Shown piece after piece: positions 18,074 through 28,797 of a DNA stretch of 33,905 nucleotides. The DNA is from Sideroxydans sp. (lineage in GTDB: Bacteria; Pseudomonadota; Gammaproteobacteria; Burkholderiales; Gallionellaceae), in the NCBI GenBank assembly GCA_020053195.1, contig JAGVNQ010000188.1, forward strand, positions 1 through 33,905, written 5' to 3'. Below the pieces are notes generated by a model, which had not been told where the DNA came from, made no database searches, and saw only the letters and a list, made by a program, of their open reading frames with translations. Both the position numbers and the translations under genes were made by a program. Each line of letters begins with the position of its first letter. Within the stretch, counting starts at the first letter, position 1.

Positions 18074-19114
18074 GTGGATGTAACAATTGCCATTGATGCC
18101 ATGGGGGGCGACCATGGGGTGTCTGTAACCGTCCCTTCAGCCATTTCCTATCTTCGTAAACATCCGGGCGACACCATTGTTTTGGTGGGATTGCCGGATG
18201 CGATCGAGGCGGAGTTGTTGGCCTTGGGGGTTAAGGGTGTTCACCCGCGCCTGCGTGTCCGTGCGGCGACCGAAGTGGTCGGCATGGATGAGCAACCTCA
18301 ATCCGCTTTGCGCGGAAAAAAAGACTCCTCCATGCGCGTCGCTATCAATCTCGTCAAGAGTGGCGAGGCTGTCGCCTGCGTAAGCGCCGGAAATACTGGT
18401 GCGCTGATGGCAACCGCCAGATATGTGCTCAAGACTCTTCCCGGAATTGATCGTCCGGCGATAGCCTCATTTCTGCCCACCAATAAAGGGCAGGTTTGTA
18501 TGCTGGATTTGGGGGCGAACGTCGATTGCACGGCGGAGCATTTGCTGCAATTTGCACTGATGGGAAGCACTTTGGTTTCCGCATTAGAGCATAAGGAAAA
18601 TCCGTCGGTTGGGCTGCTAAATATTGGTAGCGAAGATATTAAAGGCAATGAAGTGGTGAAGCAGGCTGCCGAATTGCTGCAAAACAGCGACCTGAATTTC
18701 TACGGCAACATCGAAGGTGACGACATTTTCAAAGGAGTCACCGATGTGGTGGTGTGCGACGGTTTTGTGGGTAACGTTGCGCTGAAGACCGCCGAAGGGG
18801 TTGCCAAAATGATGGGCGGTTTCCTTAAAGAAGGTTTTAGCCGCAATCTGCTGACCAAATTCGCCGCGCTGGTATCCATGCCAGTGCTGAAAGCATTCAA
18901 GCATCGTCTGGATCACCGTCGTTACAACGGGGCCAGTTTCCTTGGCTTAAAAGGCATTGTGGTGAAAAGCCACGGCTCTGCCGACTCATTCGCTTTTCTT
19001 TGCGCTATAGAGCGCGCTGCCGAAGAAGCGCGCGGCGGGATGTTGAGCCATATTAGCGAGCATGTCGAAAAATGGCATCATGCACGCCAAACAAATACGG
19101 GGGGAGCGCTTTGA
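18074..19114 (+). CDS. plsX: phosphate acyltransferase PlsX
   Basis: [51 protein letters not shown] start at 18074 preferred over 18038. Confidence 0.93.
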   Translation: MDVTIAIDAMGGDHGVSVTVPSAISYLRKHPGDTIVLVGLPDAIEAELLALGVKGVHPRLRVRAATEVVGMDEQPQSALRGKKDSSMRVAINLVKSGEAVACVSAGNTGALMATARYVLKTLPGIDRPAIASFLPTNKGQVCMLDLGANVDCTAEHLLQFALMGSTLVSALEHKENPSVGLLNIGSEDIKGNEVVKQAAELLQNSDLNFYGNIEGDDIFKGVTDVVVCDGFVGNVALKTAEGVAKMMGGFLKEGFSRNLLTKFAALVSMPVLKAFKHRLDHRRYNGASFLGLKGIVVKSHGSADSFAFLCAIERAAEEARGGMLSHISEHVEKWHHARQTNTGGAL

Positions 19115-20040
19115 TCTATTCAAAAATCATCGGAACGGGCAGTTATCTGCCAGCCAAGGTGCTGACCAATTACGATCTTGAAAAAATGGTCGATACCACG
19201 CACGACTGGATTTTTTCGCGGAGCGGCATCGTTGAACGTCACTTTGCGGCGGAAAATGAATTAACCAGCGATCTTGCGCTACAAGCCAGCCTGAAGGCGA
19301 TTGAAGCAGCGGGCATCAGTGCCGATGAAATTGATCTCATCATCGTGGCAACCACCTCGTCAGATATGTCATTCCCTGGAACTGCGTGCATCTTGCAGGA
19401 CAAGCTCGGAATCAAGAATGGCGCTCCTGCTTTTGATATTCAGGCCGTGTGCGGCGGTTTTGTCTATGCCCTGAATACGGCGGATTTGTACATCCGTGGC
19501 GGGCAGGCGAAGACCGTGCTTGTCGTAGGTGCTGAAACCTTGTCCCGCATGCTTGACTGGAATGATCGGACTACTTGCGTATTATTCGGCGACGGAGCGG
19601 GGGCAGTCGTGGTACGCGCTTCAGACACGCCGGGAATCGTTGCTGCAAAATTGCATGCCGATGGTCGGCATCGCAATATGCTAACCGCAGATCCCTTGAT
19701 TTCAATGGACGGTCAGGCGGTATTTAAGTTTGCAGTCAAAGTGTTGAGCGATGTCGTTGAGGAATTGCTGGAAGACGAAAAAATGACTGGCGCGGACATA
19801 AATTGGCTGGTTCCGCATCAAGCCAACATCCGCATCATTGAAGCGACGGCCAAAAAGCTGGGCTTGAAAATGGATAATGTTGTGCTGACGGTCGCCCTTC
19901 ATGGCAATACCTCTGCCGCCTCGATTCCACTTGCGTTGGATACTGCGGTTCGTGATGGGCGCATTCAACCCGGGCAGAATATTCTGATCGAAGCCGTAGG
20001 CGGGGGGTTCACTTGGGGTGCGGTTCTTATTAAATGGTAA
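19111..20040 (+). CDS. fabH: beta-ketoacyl-ACP synthase III
   Basis: [42 protein letters not shown] start overlapping the plsX TGA stop (TTGA). Confidence 0.95.
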   Translation: MIYSKIIGTGSYLPAKVLTNYDLEKMVDTTHDWIFSRSGIVERHFAAENELTSDLALQASLKAIEAAGISADEIDLIIVATTSSDMSFPGTACILQDKLGIKNGAPAFDIQAVCGGFVYALNTADLYIRGGQAKTVLVVGAETLSRMLDWNDRTTCVLFGDGAGAVVVRASDTPGIVAAKLHADGRHRNMLTADPLISMDGQAVFKFAVKVLSDVVEELLEDEKMTGADINWLVPHQANIRIIEATAKKLGLKMDNVVLTVALHGNTSAASIPLALDTAVRDGRIQPGQNILIEAVGGGFTWGAVLIKW

Positions 20041-20135
20041 GAAACTTGGTTGGTAGTCGTTAGACGTTAGTCGCCAGTTAAAACCTAACCAAAGACCACC
20101 AACTAAATACTAACGACTAATAACTGATTTATTTT

Positions 20136-21068
20136 ATGACTAAATTCGCTTTTGTATTTCCCGGACAAGGCTCCCAGTCGCGCGGCATGATGAATAGTTA
20201 TGCCGATTTTGCCGCTGTACGCGACACGTTTACCGAGGCATCGGACGTGCTGAAGCAGGATTTGTGGCAGCTGGTGGCGGAGGGCAGCGATGCCGAATTG
20301 AATTCCACAGTGAACACGCAGCCCATTATGCTTACCGCAGGTGTGGCGGTGTACCGCGCTTGGCAATCGCAAAACGGCGCAAAACCCGCCCTCATGGCCG
20401 GACACAGTCTGGGCGAATACACCGCTTTGGTTGCCGCAGGCGCTTTGAGCTTTGCCGATGCGTTGCCGCTGGTGCGCTACCGAGCGCAATGTATGCAACA
20501 AGCTGTGCCGGAAGGTGTGGGTGGCATCGCCGCGATCCTTGGATTGGACGACGACGCAGTGCGCTCCGTCTGTGCCGAAGGTGCCCAAGGCGAAGTGCTG
20601 GAAGCGGTGAACTACAATTCAGCCGGACAAGTGGTTATTGCCGGGAATCGGGGCGCGGTTGAACGCGGTATGGAATTGGCTAAAGCCAAAGGCGCAAAAC
20701 GCGCCATCATGCTGCCGATGAGCGTGCCGTCGCATTGCAGTTTGCTGAAAGGCGCGGCGGAACAATTACGTACCTATTTGGATAGTGTTGCCGTGCAAAC
20801 CCCGCTTATTCCGGTGCTGCACAATGCCGATGTTGCCTCATACAATGAGGCTGCCAAAATCAAGGATGCGCTGGTGCGCCAACTGTATTCGCCAGTGCGT
20901 TGGGTGGAAACCGTGCTGGAATTCGGCAAGCAGGGTATCACGCACAATGTGGAATGCGCGCCGGGCAAAGTGCTGGCAGGTTTGAATAAACGCATCGATT
21001 CCAATCAGCAGGCGATGGCAATCAATGATGGCGAAGCGTTGAAATCGGCTTTAAGTCTGCTTGTGTAA
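20136..21068 (+). CDS. fabD: malonyl-CoA:ACP transacylase
   Basis: MTKFAFVFPGQGSQSRGM, AGHSLGEYTALVAAGAL. Confidence 0.96.
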   Translation: MTKFAFVFPGQGSQSRGMMNSYADFAAVRDTFTEASDVLKQDLWQLVAEGSDAELNSTVNTQPIMLTAGVAVYRAWQSQNGAKPALMAGHSLGEYTALVAAGALSFADALPLVRYRAQCMQQAVPEGVGGIAAILGLDDDAVRSVCAEGAQGEVLEAVNYNSAGQVVIAGNRGAVERGMELAKAKGAKRAIMLPMSVPSHCSLLKGAAEQLRTYLDSVAVQTPLIPVLHNADVASYNEAAKIKDALVRQLYSPVRWVETVLEFGKQGITHNVECAPGKVLAGLNKRIDSNQQAMAINDGEALKSALSLLV

Positions 21069-21101
21069 ATTATTTTCGTTGGCAGTGTTAAGGAGAATAC
21101 G

Positions 21102-21839
21102 ATGAGTTTAAAAGGAAAAACAGCACTTGTTACGGGAGGCGCTCGCGGAATCGGTAAAGCGATTGCTCTGAAATTGGCGCGTTGCGGGGCGAATGTCGCT
21201 GTTCTTGATATGGGCTTGGCTCCAGATGCAGTTAAAGAGATCGAGGCGCTTGGGGTAAAAGCCATCAGCCTAGAAGCCAATGTAACCAAGCTGGAATCGG
21301 TAGAAAAGGCCGTCGAACAAGTGATTGCCACGTTCGGCAGTCTCGATATGGTGGTTAACAATGCCGGGATCACCAAAGACAACCTTTTCTTGCGCATGAA
21401 ACCGGAAGAGTGGGAAATGGTGCTTTCTGTCAATCTGACCGGCGCATTTAATGTGTGCAAGGCCGTTAATAAACAGATGTTTAAGCAACGTTCTGGCAAG
21501 ATTGTAAATATCGCATCGGTGGTCGGGCAGATGGGCAATGCGGGTCAAGCCAACTATGCCGCGTCCAAGGCCGGTCTGATTGGCCTCACCAAGACTCTGG
21601 CTAGGGAATTCGCGGCGCGCAATATTCAAGTCAATGCGGTTGCTCCCGGGTTTATCAATACAGAGATGACCGAAAAGCTGCCGGCTGAGGTAAAGCAGCA
21701 TTTTGTAAATAACATCCCGGCTGGCACATTCGGCAGCGCCGAGAATGTCGCTGATGCGGTGGCCTTCTTGTGCAGTGCCGATGCGGATTATGTTACCGGC
21801 CAAGTCATCAATGTGGATGGCGGCATGGTCATGTCGTAG
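21102..21839 (+). CDS. fabG: 3-oxoacyl-ACP reductase
   Basis: KTALVTGGARGIGKAIAL, NYAASKAGLIGLTKTLARE, GQVINVDGGMVM. Confidence 0.95.
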   Translation: MSLKGKTALVTGGARGIGKAIALKLARCGANVAVLDMGLAPDAVKEIEALGVKAISLEANVTKLESVEKAVEQVIATFGSLDMVVNNAGITKDNLFLRMKPEEWEMVLSVNLTGAFNVCKAVNKQMFKQRSGKIVNIASVVGQMGNAGQANYAASKAGLIGLTKTLAREFAARNIQVNAVAPGFINTEMTEKLPAEVKQHFVNNIPAGTFGSAENVADAVAFLCSADADYVTGQVINVDGGMVMS

Positions 21840-21940
21840 TGTTGCAATGAGTCATTGAGTGGCGGGTAGTTTGGAAATCCGTGCGAGTTTGGTAGAATGC
21901 GCGGGCTTTTTTGTACTTTAATTTTAACGGGAGTAAAACA

Positions 21941-22177
21941 ATGTCCAATAACGAACAACGTGTAAAGAAAATCGTCGCAGAGCAACTGGGCGTAAATGAA
22001 TCCGAAGTCAAGAACGAATCTTCCTTTGTGAATGATTTGGGTGCTGACTCTCTGGATACAGTGGAGCTGGTGATGGCCTTGGAAGAAGAATTCGGTGTTG
22101 AAATCCCTGACGAAGACGCAGAAAAGATCACTACCGTTCAACAAGCACTTGATTACGTGAATACGCATTCCAAGTAA
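21941..22177 (+). CDS. acpP: acyl carrier protein
   Basis: [34 protein letters not shown]. Confidence 0.97.
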   Translation: MSNNEQRVKKIVAEQLGVNESEVKNESSFVNDLGADSLDTVELVMALEEEFGVEIPDEDAEKITTVQQALDYVNTHSK

Positions 22178-22219
22178 TTTTGTTTCAAGGTTTACTTCCT
22201 TCATACATCGGAGTCCAGC

Positions 22220-23452
22220 TTGGCTAAGCGTAGAGTCGTAGTAACCGGCTTGGGTGCAGTGACACCCGTCGGTAATGGGGTCGCTGCAACATGGCAAAAT
22301 ATTGTGGCAGGAAAATCCGGCATTGGCCGCATCACACGTTTTGACCCTTCGGCATTTGCCAGCCAAATCGCCGGGGAAGTTAAGGACTTCGATGTAACGC
22401 AGTTCATTCCAGCCAAAGACGCGCGCCGCATGGATCGCTTCGTGCATCTCGGTTTGGCTGCCGGGATAGAGGCGTTCAAGGACTCCGGTCTGGAAGTGAC
22501 CGAGCAAAATGCTGATCGTATCGGCGTGTGTATCAGTTCAGGCATCGGTGGTCTGCCGATGATTGAAGATACGCACAACGATTACCTGGCTGGCGGTCCG
22601 CGCAAGATTTCTCCATTCTTTATTGCTGGAACGATCATCAATATGATTTCCGGCAATCTCTCCATTTTGTTTGGCTTGCGTGGTCCAAATTTTGCGGTCG
22701 TTTCGGCCTGCACCACGGGTACGCATAGCATCGGAGAGGCAATGCGCATGATTCAGTATGGTGATGCCGATGTGATGGTCGCCGGAGGTGCAGAGTCATC
22801 TGTTTCACCACTGGCAATCGGCGGATTCGCTGCATCCCGTGCGCTTTCAACCCGCAACGATGATCCGGCAACGGCAAGTCGTCCTTGGGACAAAGACCGT
22901 GACGGTTTTGTACTAGGCGAGGGCTCGGGCGTTTTGGTGCTGGAAGAATACGAGCATGCCAAAGCACGCGGAGCCAGGATTTATGCCGAGATAACAGGCT
23001 ATGGCATGAGTGCGGATGCCTACCACATCACCGCACCCAACATGGATGGACCCAAGCGCAGCATGCTGAACGCGATGCGGGATGCCGGAATAACGCCGGA
23101 TCAAGTGCAATACGTCAATGCGCATGGCACTTCGACACCGCTGGGCGACAAAAATGAAACCGATGCGATCAAAGCAGCTTTTGGAGATCATGCCAAGAAA
23201 TTGGTGGTCAATTCCACCAAATCCATGACCGGGCATTTGCTGGGCGGAGCGGGTGGTTTGGAATCTCTGGTCTGTGTGCTGGCATTGCACCATCAAATTT
23301 CTCCGCCAACCATCAACATCTTCGAACAAGATCCGGAATGCGACTTGGATTTCTGCGCAAACACCGCACGCAATATAAAGATCGACGTGGCCATCAATAA
23401 CAACTTTGGCTTTGGCGGAACCAACGGAACGCTGGTATTCCGTAAAGTCTGA
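22220..23452 (+). CDS. fabF: beta-ketoacyl-ACP synthase II
   Basis: KRRVVVTGLGAVTPVGNGVAATW, VSACTTGTHSIGEA, NNNFGFGGTNGTLVF; apparent TTG start. Confidence 0.95.
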   Translation: MAKRRVVVTGLGAVTPVGNGVAATWQNIVAGKSGIGRITRFDPSAFASQIAGEVKDFDVTQFIPAKDARRMDRFVHLGLAAGIEAFKDSGLEVTEQNADRIGVCISSGIGGLPMIEDTHNDYLAGGPRKISPFFIAGTIINMISGNLSILFGLRGPNFAVVSACTTGTHSIGEAMRMIQYGDADVMVAGGAESSVSPLAIGGFAASRALSTRNDDPATASRPWDKDRDGFVLGEGSGVLVLEEYEHAKARGARIYAEITGYGMSADAYHITAPNMDGPKRSMLNAMRDAGITPDQVQYVNAHGTSTPLGDKNETDAIKAAFGDHAKKLVVNSTKSMTGHLLGGAGGLESLVCVLALHHQISPPTINIFEQDPECDLDFCANTARNIKIDVAINNNFGFGGTNGTLVFRKV

Positions 23453-23464
23453 TCTTTGGCAAAG

Positions 23465-24271
23465 ATGCTGGTCAACGGCTTGCCAGGTGAAGCAATCAGC
23501 GCCGAAGACCGTGGTTTGTCTTATGGGGACGGGGTATTCCGTACTTTGCGAGTGCAACAGGGATACCCGGTTTCCTGGCTTCTTCAGTATGCCAAGCTGT
23601 CGCGCGACTGTGGAGCGCTCAAGATTTTTTGCCCTGCTGCCGAACTGCTGCTTGGCGAAATCCAATCGTTATGCTTCCAGCAACAGGATTGCATCGCTAA
23701 AATCATTATCACGCGCGGAGTTGGTCGGCGCGGATATGCGCCCACAATTGGCGAAAATTCCACTCGAATCATTAGCATCAGCGCCACTCCTCAATACGAT
23801 ACCAACTTTTTCTCTTCCGGCATTGCGCTGCATGTATGCCAGTTGAGGCTAGGGAATCAGCCTGTATTGGCTGGTATAAAACACCTGAACCGTCTGGAAA
23901 ATGTGCTTGCCGCCGGAGAATGCCAGGAAGTAGGTTTGCCTGAAGGTCTGCTGCAAGACGAGCGTGGATTTGTTATCTCCGGCACACGATCCAACTTATT
24001 CAGTTTGCGTAATGGAACGCTTTACACACCAGATTTAAGCCAATGCGGAGTGGCGGGTGTGCAACGTGAACGCGTGATGGCATGGGCAGCTGCGCAAGGT
24101 TTGCCATGCAAAATTAAACAAATTCGCATGGAAGAATTGCTGGGGGCGGATGAAATTTTTTTGGTGAACAGCGTGTTTGGCTTGTGGCCTGTCCGCGAAA
24201 TTAGTAGCTATCACCGCACTACCCATCCTGTAGCGTGGAAAATTCAAGCGTGGTTAAACGATGAAAAATAA
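23465..24271 (+). CDS. pabC: aminodeoxychorismate lyase
   Basis: MLVNGLPGEAISAEDRGLSYGDGVFRTLRVQQG (class IV PLP fold); position between fabF and mltG. Confidence 0.92.
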   Translation: MLVNGLPGEAISAEDRGLSYGDGVFRTLRVQQGYPVSWLLQYAKLSRDCGALKIFCPAAELLLGEIQSLCFQQQDCIAKIIITRGVGRRGYAPTIGENSTRIISISATPQYDTNFFSSGIALHVCQLRLGNQPVLAGIKHLNRLENVLAAGECQEVGLPEGLLQDERGFVISGTRSNLFSLRNGTLYTPDLSQCGVAGVQRERVMAWAAAQGLPCKIKQIRMEELLGADEIFLVNSVFGLWPVREISSYHRTTHPVAWKIQAWLNDEK

Positions 24272-25250
24272 TAGCAAATTGGCAATTGAGATCATTTTTT
24301 TACTGATGGTCTTGGCCGGAGCCATTGCCTATCTGGTATTCAAGCCAAACCCGCTTCCGCGTAAGCCTTTGGAGTTCACGCTTAATTCAGGTAGCAGCCT
24401 GAAAAGTGCCGCGACTCAAATGAAACAAGCGGGAGTCTTGGAAAGTGATTGGATGATTGTTTGGCTTGCACGGGCGATGGGCAAAGCGGGGCAGATCAAA
24501 TATGGCAACTACCAGCTTGAAAAAGACATTTCGCTGTATGAATTACTGGACATCATCACCTCCGGGCGGACAGAACGAAGTCGGGCGACGATTATTGAGG
24601 GGATAACATTCAAAGAATTGCGCACCATGTTGAATGCCCATCCGGGTTTACGCCACGACACCTCATTGTTATCAGATTCCGAGATTATGCAGCGCATCGG
24701 AGCGCTTGAACCGGATGCGGAAGGTTTGTTCTTCCCCGATACCTATAATTTTTCCAGTGGCAGCAGTGACATTGCCTTCTTGAAACGTGCTTACCAGGCG
24801 ATGCAAAAACATTTGCAGGCAAGCTGGGAAAAGCGCGAGGCTGACTTGCCGTTTGAATCCCCTTATCAAGCGCTGATATTAGCCTCTATCGTTGAGAAAG
24901 AAACGGGCAAACCCAGTGATCGCACCATGATTGCCTCCGTGTTTGTTAACCGGATACGCAAAAACATGCGCTTGCAGACCGATCCCACGGTTATTTACGG
25001 GATGGGCGATAAGTTCGACGGCAATCTGCGCAAGCGCGATTTAACTGCCGACACCGCATACAATACCTACACCCGCAGCGGACTGACCCCGACCCCGATT
25101 GCCTTGCCCGGCTTGGCTTCGATTGAGGCGGTTCTGCACCCGGCGCGCAGCAAAGCGCTTTACTTTGTGGCGCGCGGGGATGGCAGTTCGTATTTTTCTG
25201 AATCCTTGATTGAACATAACAACGCGGTTAACCGCTACCAACTAAAATGA
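24261..25250 (+). CDS. mltG: endolytic murein transglycosylase MltG
   Basis: [62 protein letters not shown]. Confidence 0.95.
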   Translation: MKNNSKLAIEIIFLLMVLAGAIAYLVFKPNPLPRKPLEFTLNSGSSLKSAATQMKQAGVLESDWMIVWLARAMGKAGQIKYGNYQLEKDISLYELLDIITSGRTERSRATIIEGITFKELRTMLNAHPGLRHDTSLLSDSEIMQRIGALEPDAEGLFFPDTYNFSSGSSDIAFLKRAYQAMQKHLQASWEKREADLPFESPYQALILASIVEKETGKPSDRTMIASVFVNRIRKNMRLQTDPTVIYGMGDKFDGNLRKRDLTADTAYNTYTRSGLTPTPIALPGLASIEAVLHPARSKALYFVARGDGSSYFSESLIEHNNAVNRYQLK

Positions 25251-25855
25251 ACACGGCAAAATTCATCACTTTCGAAGGCGTAGATGGGGCCGGTAAGAGC
25301 ACCCATCTGGACTGGTTTGCCAATGCATTACGCCAGCGTGGTATTGACTTGCTGGTGACGCGCGAGCCGGGCGGTACGCCGTTGGGAGAACGTCTGCGCG
25401 AGATACTGTTGAATCAGCCCATGCATGCCGAAACCGAAGCGATGCTGATGTTTGCGGCACGCCGCGAGCATGTGGAGCAAGTCATCCGTCCCGCATTGCA
25501 ACGCGGCACTTGGGTTATCTCTGACCGTTTCAGCGATGCCAGCTTCGCTTATCAGGGCGGGGGCAGGGGCGTTCCGCTGGACAAACTTGAACAACTGGAA
25601 CAATGGGTGCATGGCGACTTGCAGCCCGATCTGACATTATTGTTCGACATCCCGATTGAAATCGCCCGTCAGCGACTGGCCAACAACGTCAGCCTGGATC
25701 GGTTCGAGCAAGAACGCGGCGAGTTTTTTGAGCGAGTGCGTCAGGCTTATCTCGCCCGGGCGGCCAAAACACCGCAGCGTTTCGCCGTTATCCATGCCGA
25801 GAAAACCATGCCTGAAGTTCAGCAGGCACTGGCGAATATCGTCGCATCTCTTTGA
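25247..25855 (+). CDS. tmk: thymidylate kinase
   Basis: [44 protein letters not shown]. Confidence 0.96.
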   Translation: MNTAKFITFEGVDGAGKSTHLDWFANALRQRGIDLLVTREPGGTPLGERLREILLNQPMHAETEAMLMFAARREHVEQVIRPALQRGTWVISDRFSDASFAYQGGGRGVPLDKLEQLEQWVHGDLQPDLTLLFDIPIEIARQRLANNVSLDRFEQERGEFFERVRQAYLARAAKTPQRFAVIHAEKTMPEVQQALANIVASL

Positions 25856-25856
25856 A

Positions 25857-26864
25857 ATGAAAACACTCTATCCTTGGCAGGATGAATCTTGGCAAGCTAT
25901 GCAAGGACTACGTTCAAGACTGCCGCATGCGCTGTTGTTGAAGGGCGCGCAAGGGATAGGGAAACTCGATCTGGCGCTCAATTTCGCCCAATCATTACTG
26001 TGCGAAAAGCCCAATGCCAATGGTTTGTCGTGTCAAGAATGCAGTTCTTGTCATTGGTTTGAGCAAGACAGCCACCCTGATTTTCGCCTCGTCCAACCAG
26101 ATGCGTTGAGTGTCGCAGAAGAGGGGGAAGAGAAACCGGCTGGAAAAAAACCGTCGCGTGAAATTTCGGTAGATCAGATACGAGACCTGTCGAACTTCGC
26201 CAATCTGTCAGCTCATTGCGGCGGGTTTCGTGTCGTCGTCATTCATCCGGCTGAGGCGATGAACAATAATGCCGCTAATTCCCTGCTTAAAACGCTGGAA
26301 GAACCTACCGAAAATCTGTTGTTTCTGCTAGTTAGCCACAAGCCGCAGCAATTGTTGCCGACCATCCTTAGCCGTTGTCTCAGTTTCTCCATCCCAACAC
26401 CGACCCGTGAAACTGGAACAGCCTGGCTATCGCAACAGGGAGTAAAGAACCCGGAACATGCCCTCGCGCAAACCGGTTTCGCGCCGTTGCAGGCATTGGC
26501 GTGGGCGGAGTCGGGCGAGGGCGCGGAAGAGCGCAGCATCCTGTTGGCCGCCATCCGCCAGCCCACAAAAATGGATGCGCTAGCGTTAGCTGACAGCTTG
26601 CAACGCAGCCCCCCGGGATATGTCATTCATTGCCTGCAACAATGGTGTCACGACCTGACCAGCGCCAAACTGACCGGCGCTGTGCGATATTTCCCCGAAC
26701 AAACAGAGGAGATTATCAAGCTGACTGGCGGTGTCACCACTGTGGCATTGATGCGTTTTCAGAAAGAATTGCTGGAGGCGCGCCGCGCCGCTTTCCATCC
26801 GCTCAATCCCAAGCTGTTTTTGGAATCACTGTTACTGTCGTACCGCCACCTGTTTCCAACCTGA
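25857..26864 (+). CDS. holB: DNA polymerase III subunit delta'
   Basis: MKTLYPWQDESWQAMQGLRSRLPHALLLKGAQGIGKLDLALNFAQSLLC, NNAANSLLKTLEEP. Confidence 0.94.
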   Translation: MKTLYPWQDESWQAMQGLRSRLPHALLLKGAQGIGKLDLALNFAQSLLCEKPNANGLSCQECSSCHWFEQDSHPDFRLVQPDALSVAEEGEEKPAGKKPSREISVDQIRDLSNFANLSAHCGGFRVVVIHPAEAMNNNAANSLLKTLEEPTENLLFLLVSHKPQQLLPTILSRCLSFSIPTPTRETGTAWLSQQGVKNPEHALAQTGFAPLQALAWAESGEGAEERSILLAAIRQPTKMDALALADSLQRSPPGYVIHCLQQWCHDLTSAKLTGAVRYFPEQTEEIIKLTGGVTTVALMRFQKELLEARRAAFHPLNPKLFLESLLLSYRHLFPT

Positions 26865-26875
26865 ATATTAGCCCC

Positions 26876-27643
26876 ATGTTCATCGACTCACACTGTCACC
26901 TCAATTTCCCCGGATTAGCGAACGATCTTGATGCCGTTTTCGCCAACATGCGCGCCAATGAAGTTTCGCACGCATTATGCGTTTCGGTAGATCTGGCGAC
27001 ATTGCCCCAAGTACTTGAATTGGCTGAGCGTCATGACAACTTGTACGCTTCGGTAGGGGTGCATCCTGATTACGAACTGGAGCACGAGCCGAAACCGGCG
27101 GATTTAATTTTGTTGGCGCAACATCCAAAAGTTATCGCCATCGGTGAAACCGGGTTGGATTACTTCCGCCTGACAGGTGATCTGGACTGGCAACGTGAAC
27201 GCTTCCGTACCCATATCCGAGCCGCCAAGCAATGCGGCAAACCGCTCATCATCCATACCCGATCGGCTGCGGCAGATACCCTGCGCATCATGTCCGAAGA
27301 AGACGCGGCAAGTGTCGGCGGAGTAATGCATTGTTTTACTGAAAATCTGGAAATAGCCCAAGCGGCTATTGCACTAGGCTTCCATATTTCGTTTTCCGGC
27401 ATCCTGACTTTCAAAAATGCAACCCTCATCAAAGAGGTCGCGCAAAACATTCCGCTCGAAAAGATACTGATCGAAACGGATTCGCCATACCTTGCACCAG
27501 CACCGCACCGGGGAAAAACCAATCAACCGGCTTACGTGAAACACGTTGCAGAAGAGATCGTAAAGCTGCGTAATATTTCGCTGGAAGAAGTTGGTGAAGC
27601 GACAAGTTCGAATTTCAGAAGGTTGTTTCTGAAGCAGATGTAA
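26876..27643 (+). CDS. TatD family hydrolase
   Basis: MFIDSHCHLNFP, GVHPDYE, IGETGLDYFR, GGVMHCFTE, LIETDSPYLAPAPHRGKTNQPAYVKHVAE. Confidence 0.95.
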   Translation: MFIDSHCHLNFPGLANDLDAVFANMRANEVSHALCVSVDLATLPQVLELAERHDNLYASVGVHPDYELEHEPKPADLILLAQHPKVIAIGETGLDYFRLTGDLDWQRERFRTHIRAAKQCGKPLIIHTRSAAADTLRIMSEEDAASVGGVMHCFTENLEIAQAAIALGFHISFSGILTFKNATLIKEVAQNIPLEKILIETDSPYLAPAPHRGKTNQPAYVKHVAEEIVKLRNISLEEVGEATSSNFRRLFLKQM

Positions 27644-27750
27644 TTTATTGAAACAATACAAAATTACTTGATTTAACTGGATGCCTAACTATCCATTTGA
27701 ACATTCATTTTGTGCGCATAATGTATATTATGTAAAACTACGAATTATTG

Positions 27751-27787
27751 AAAAGGCTTGCTTGAAGGAATACTTCAAGCCTTTGCG
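27751..27787 (+). terminator. hairpin downstream of tatD
   Basis: AAAGGCTTGCTTGAAGGAATACTTCAAGCCTTT. Confidence 0.6.
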
Positions 27788-27790
27788 ATT

Positions 27791-27861
27791 TGGTGGGCGG
27801 TACTGGGTTCGAACCAGTGACCCCTGCCGTGCGAAGGCATCATCCAATTACCCCGCAGCCC
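27791..27861 (-). pseudogene. degenerate tRNA (intact anticodon/T arms and CCA, degraded 5' half)
   Basis: Reverse complement ends TGCCTTCGCACGGCAGGGGTCACTGGTTCGAACCCAGTACCGCCCACCA; no plausible D arm and 5' GGGCTGC does not pair fully with ACCGCCC. Confidence 0.65.
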
Positions 27862-27909
27862 AATATCCACAGAGGTCGCGTGAATTTGCACATAATGGAT
27901 GTGCAAATG

Positions 27910-28320
27910 CTAAGTCTTTAGTTCGCTGTTCAACTCAGTCAATGCCATGACCACCTTGTACGAGACCTGTCTATATTTACCGTTCAACAAGGCTCGGGCT
28001 TCATCGAGTTTCTTTACTTGGGAATATCGCACGATCTGCCCTGCATGCTGATGAAAAATCGCGTGGTCTGCACGCATAACTTGAAAAGCAGCTTCGCTCC
28101 CGAAATGGCTTTGCCCAATCCCATGTATCCACACACCCAGTTTGCACTGGTCGTCACGGCACACAACAGCCGGATCAAGCTGCTCGGTTGACGAGCCATC
28201 CAGATACCGCAGCAAACGCAACTTCCATACGATATGCGCTTGCGCTGCTTCCATTAAATTGATTTCATCGAGGATTGCTTTTTTCTGGTGACTGCTGAAA
28301 ATTTTCTCGAATACTCCCAT
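27910..28320 (-). CDS. standalone CZB (chemoreceptor zinc-binding) domain protein
   Basis: AHIVWKLRLLRYLDG...CKLGVWIHGIGQSHFG...MRADHAIFHQHAG, the His/Cys pattern of CZB domains. Confidence 0.75.
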   Translation of the reverse strand: MGVFEKIFSSHQKKAILDEINLMEAAQAHIVWKLRLLRYLDGSSTEQLDPAVVCRDDQCKLGVWIHGIGQSHFGSEAAFQVMRADHAIFHQHAGQIVRYSQVKKLDEARALLNGKYRQVSYKVVMALTELNSELKT

Positions 28321-28381
28321 ACGTATGTTTTTCCATTTAATTTCATTAGTTTCATCCCCGCGTTTGCAGCCAGTTGCATGC

Positions 28382-28780
28382 TTAGCGCGTATCCGGGTCA
28401 ATTCCTTTTGTGATCCAGTCAACCGCTTGCAGTTTCCAATCCGGGTTGGATCGCCCGTTCAAGTAACGTTCCCACGCATAAATGCCGGATGATTTGGCGA
28501 AGCGTTTCGCGTACATGATGGGGATGGGGGCGGCGAGGATGACGCAAGTGCGACCCATGCCGGCTTTTTTTCCATCTTCCTGGGATTTGGTCAACAACTC
28601 CTGCGCACCCGGCATCATTACGCCGAGATTGCGGCAATCGCAGAGCACGCCCCAGGACTTGCCAGCCAATTGGACTCTGATCGCCCCAACCTCTTCGTTA
28701 TATCTTTGCGCTTCTTCGAGCGTTAGATTTTCAGAAAATGTAATCGTAATTCCCCAGTTTTCTCTATCGATTCTGTACAT
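28382..28780 (-). CDS. STAS-like/hypothetical protein in chemotaxis operon
   Basis: 132-aa ORF with operon spacing and a SpoIIAA/STAS-like N-terminus (ITITFSENLTLEEAQRYNEEV...WGVLCDCRNLGVM). Confidence 0.6.
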   Translation of the reverse strand: MYRIDRENWGITITFSENLTLEEAQRYNEEVGAIRVQLAGKSWGVLCDCRNLGVMMPGAQELLTKSQEDGKKAGMGRTCVILAAPIPIMYAKRFAKSSGIYAWERYLNGRSNPDWKLQAVDWITKGIDPDTR

Positions 28781-28797
28781 TTTTTCCTCGTTTTTCG

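Noticed and set aside
27681-27950. 89-aa ORF containing GGRYWVRTSDPCRAK
   Set aside because: A common artefact of translating antisense to a tRNA; it coincides with the tRNA remnant.
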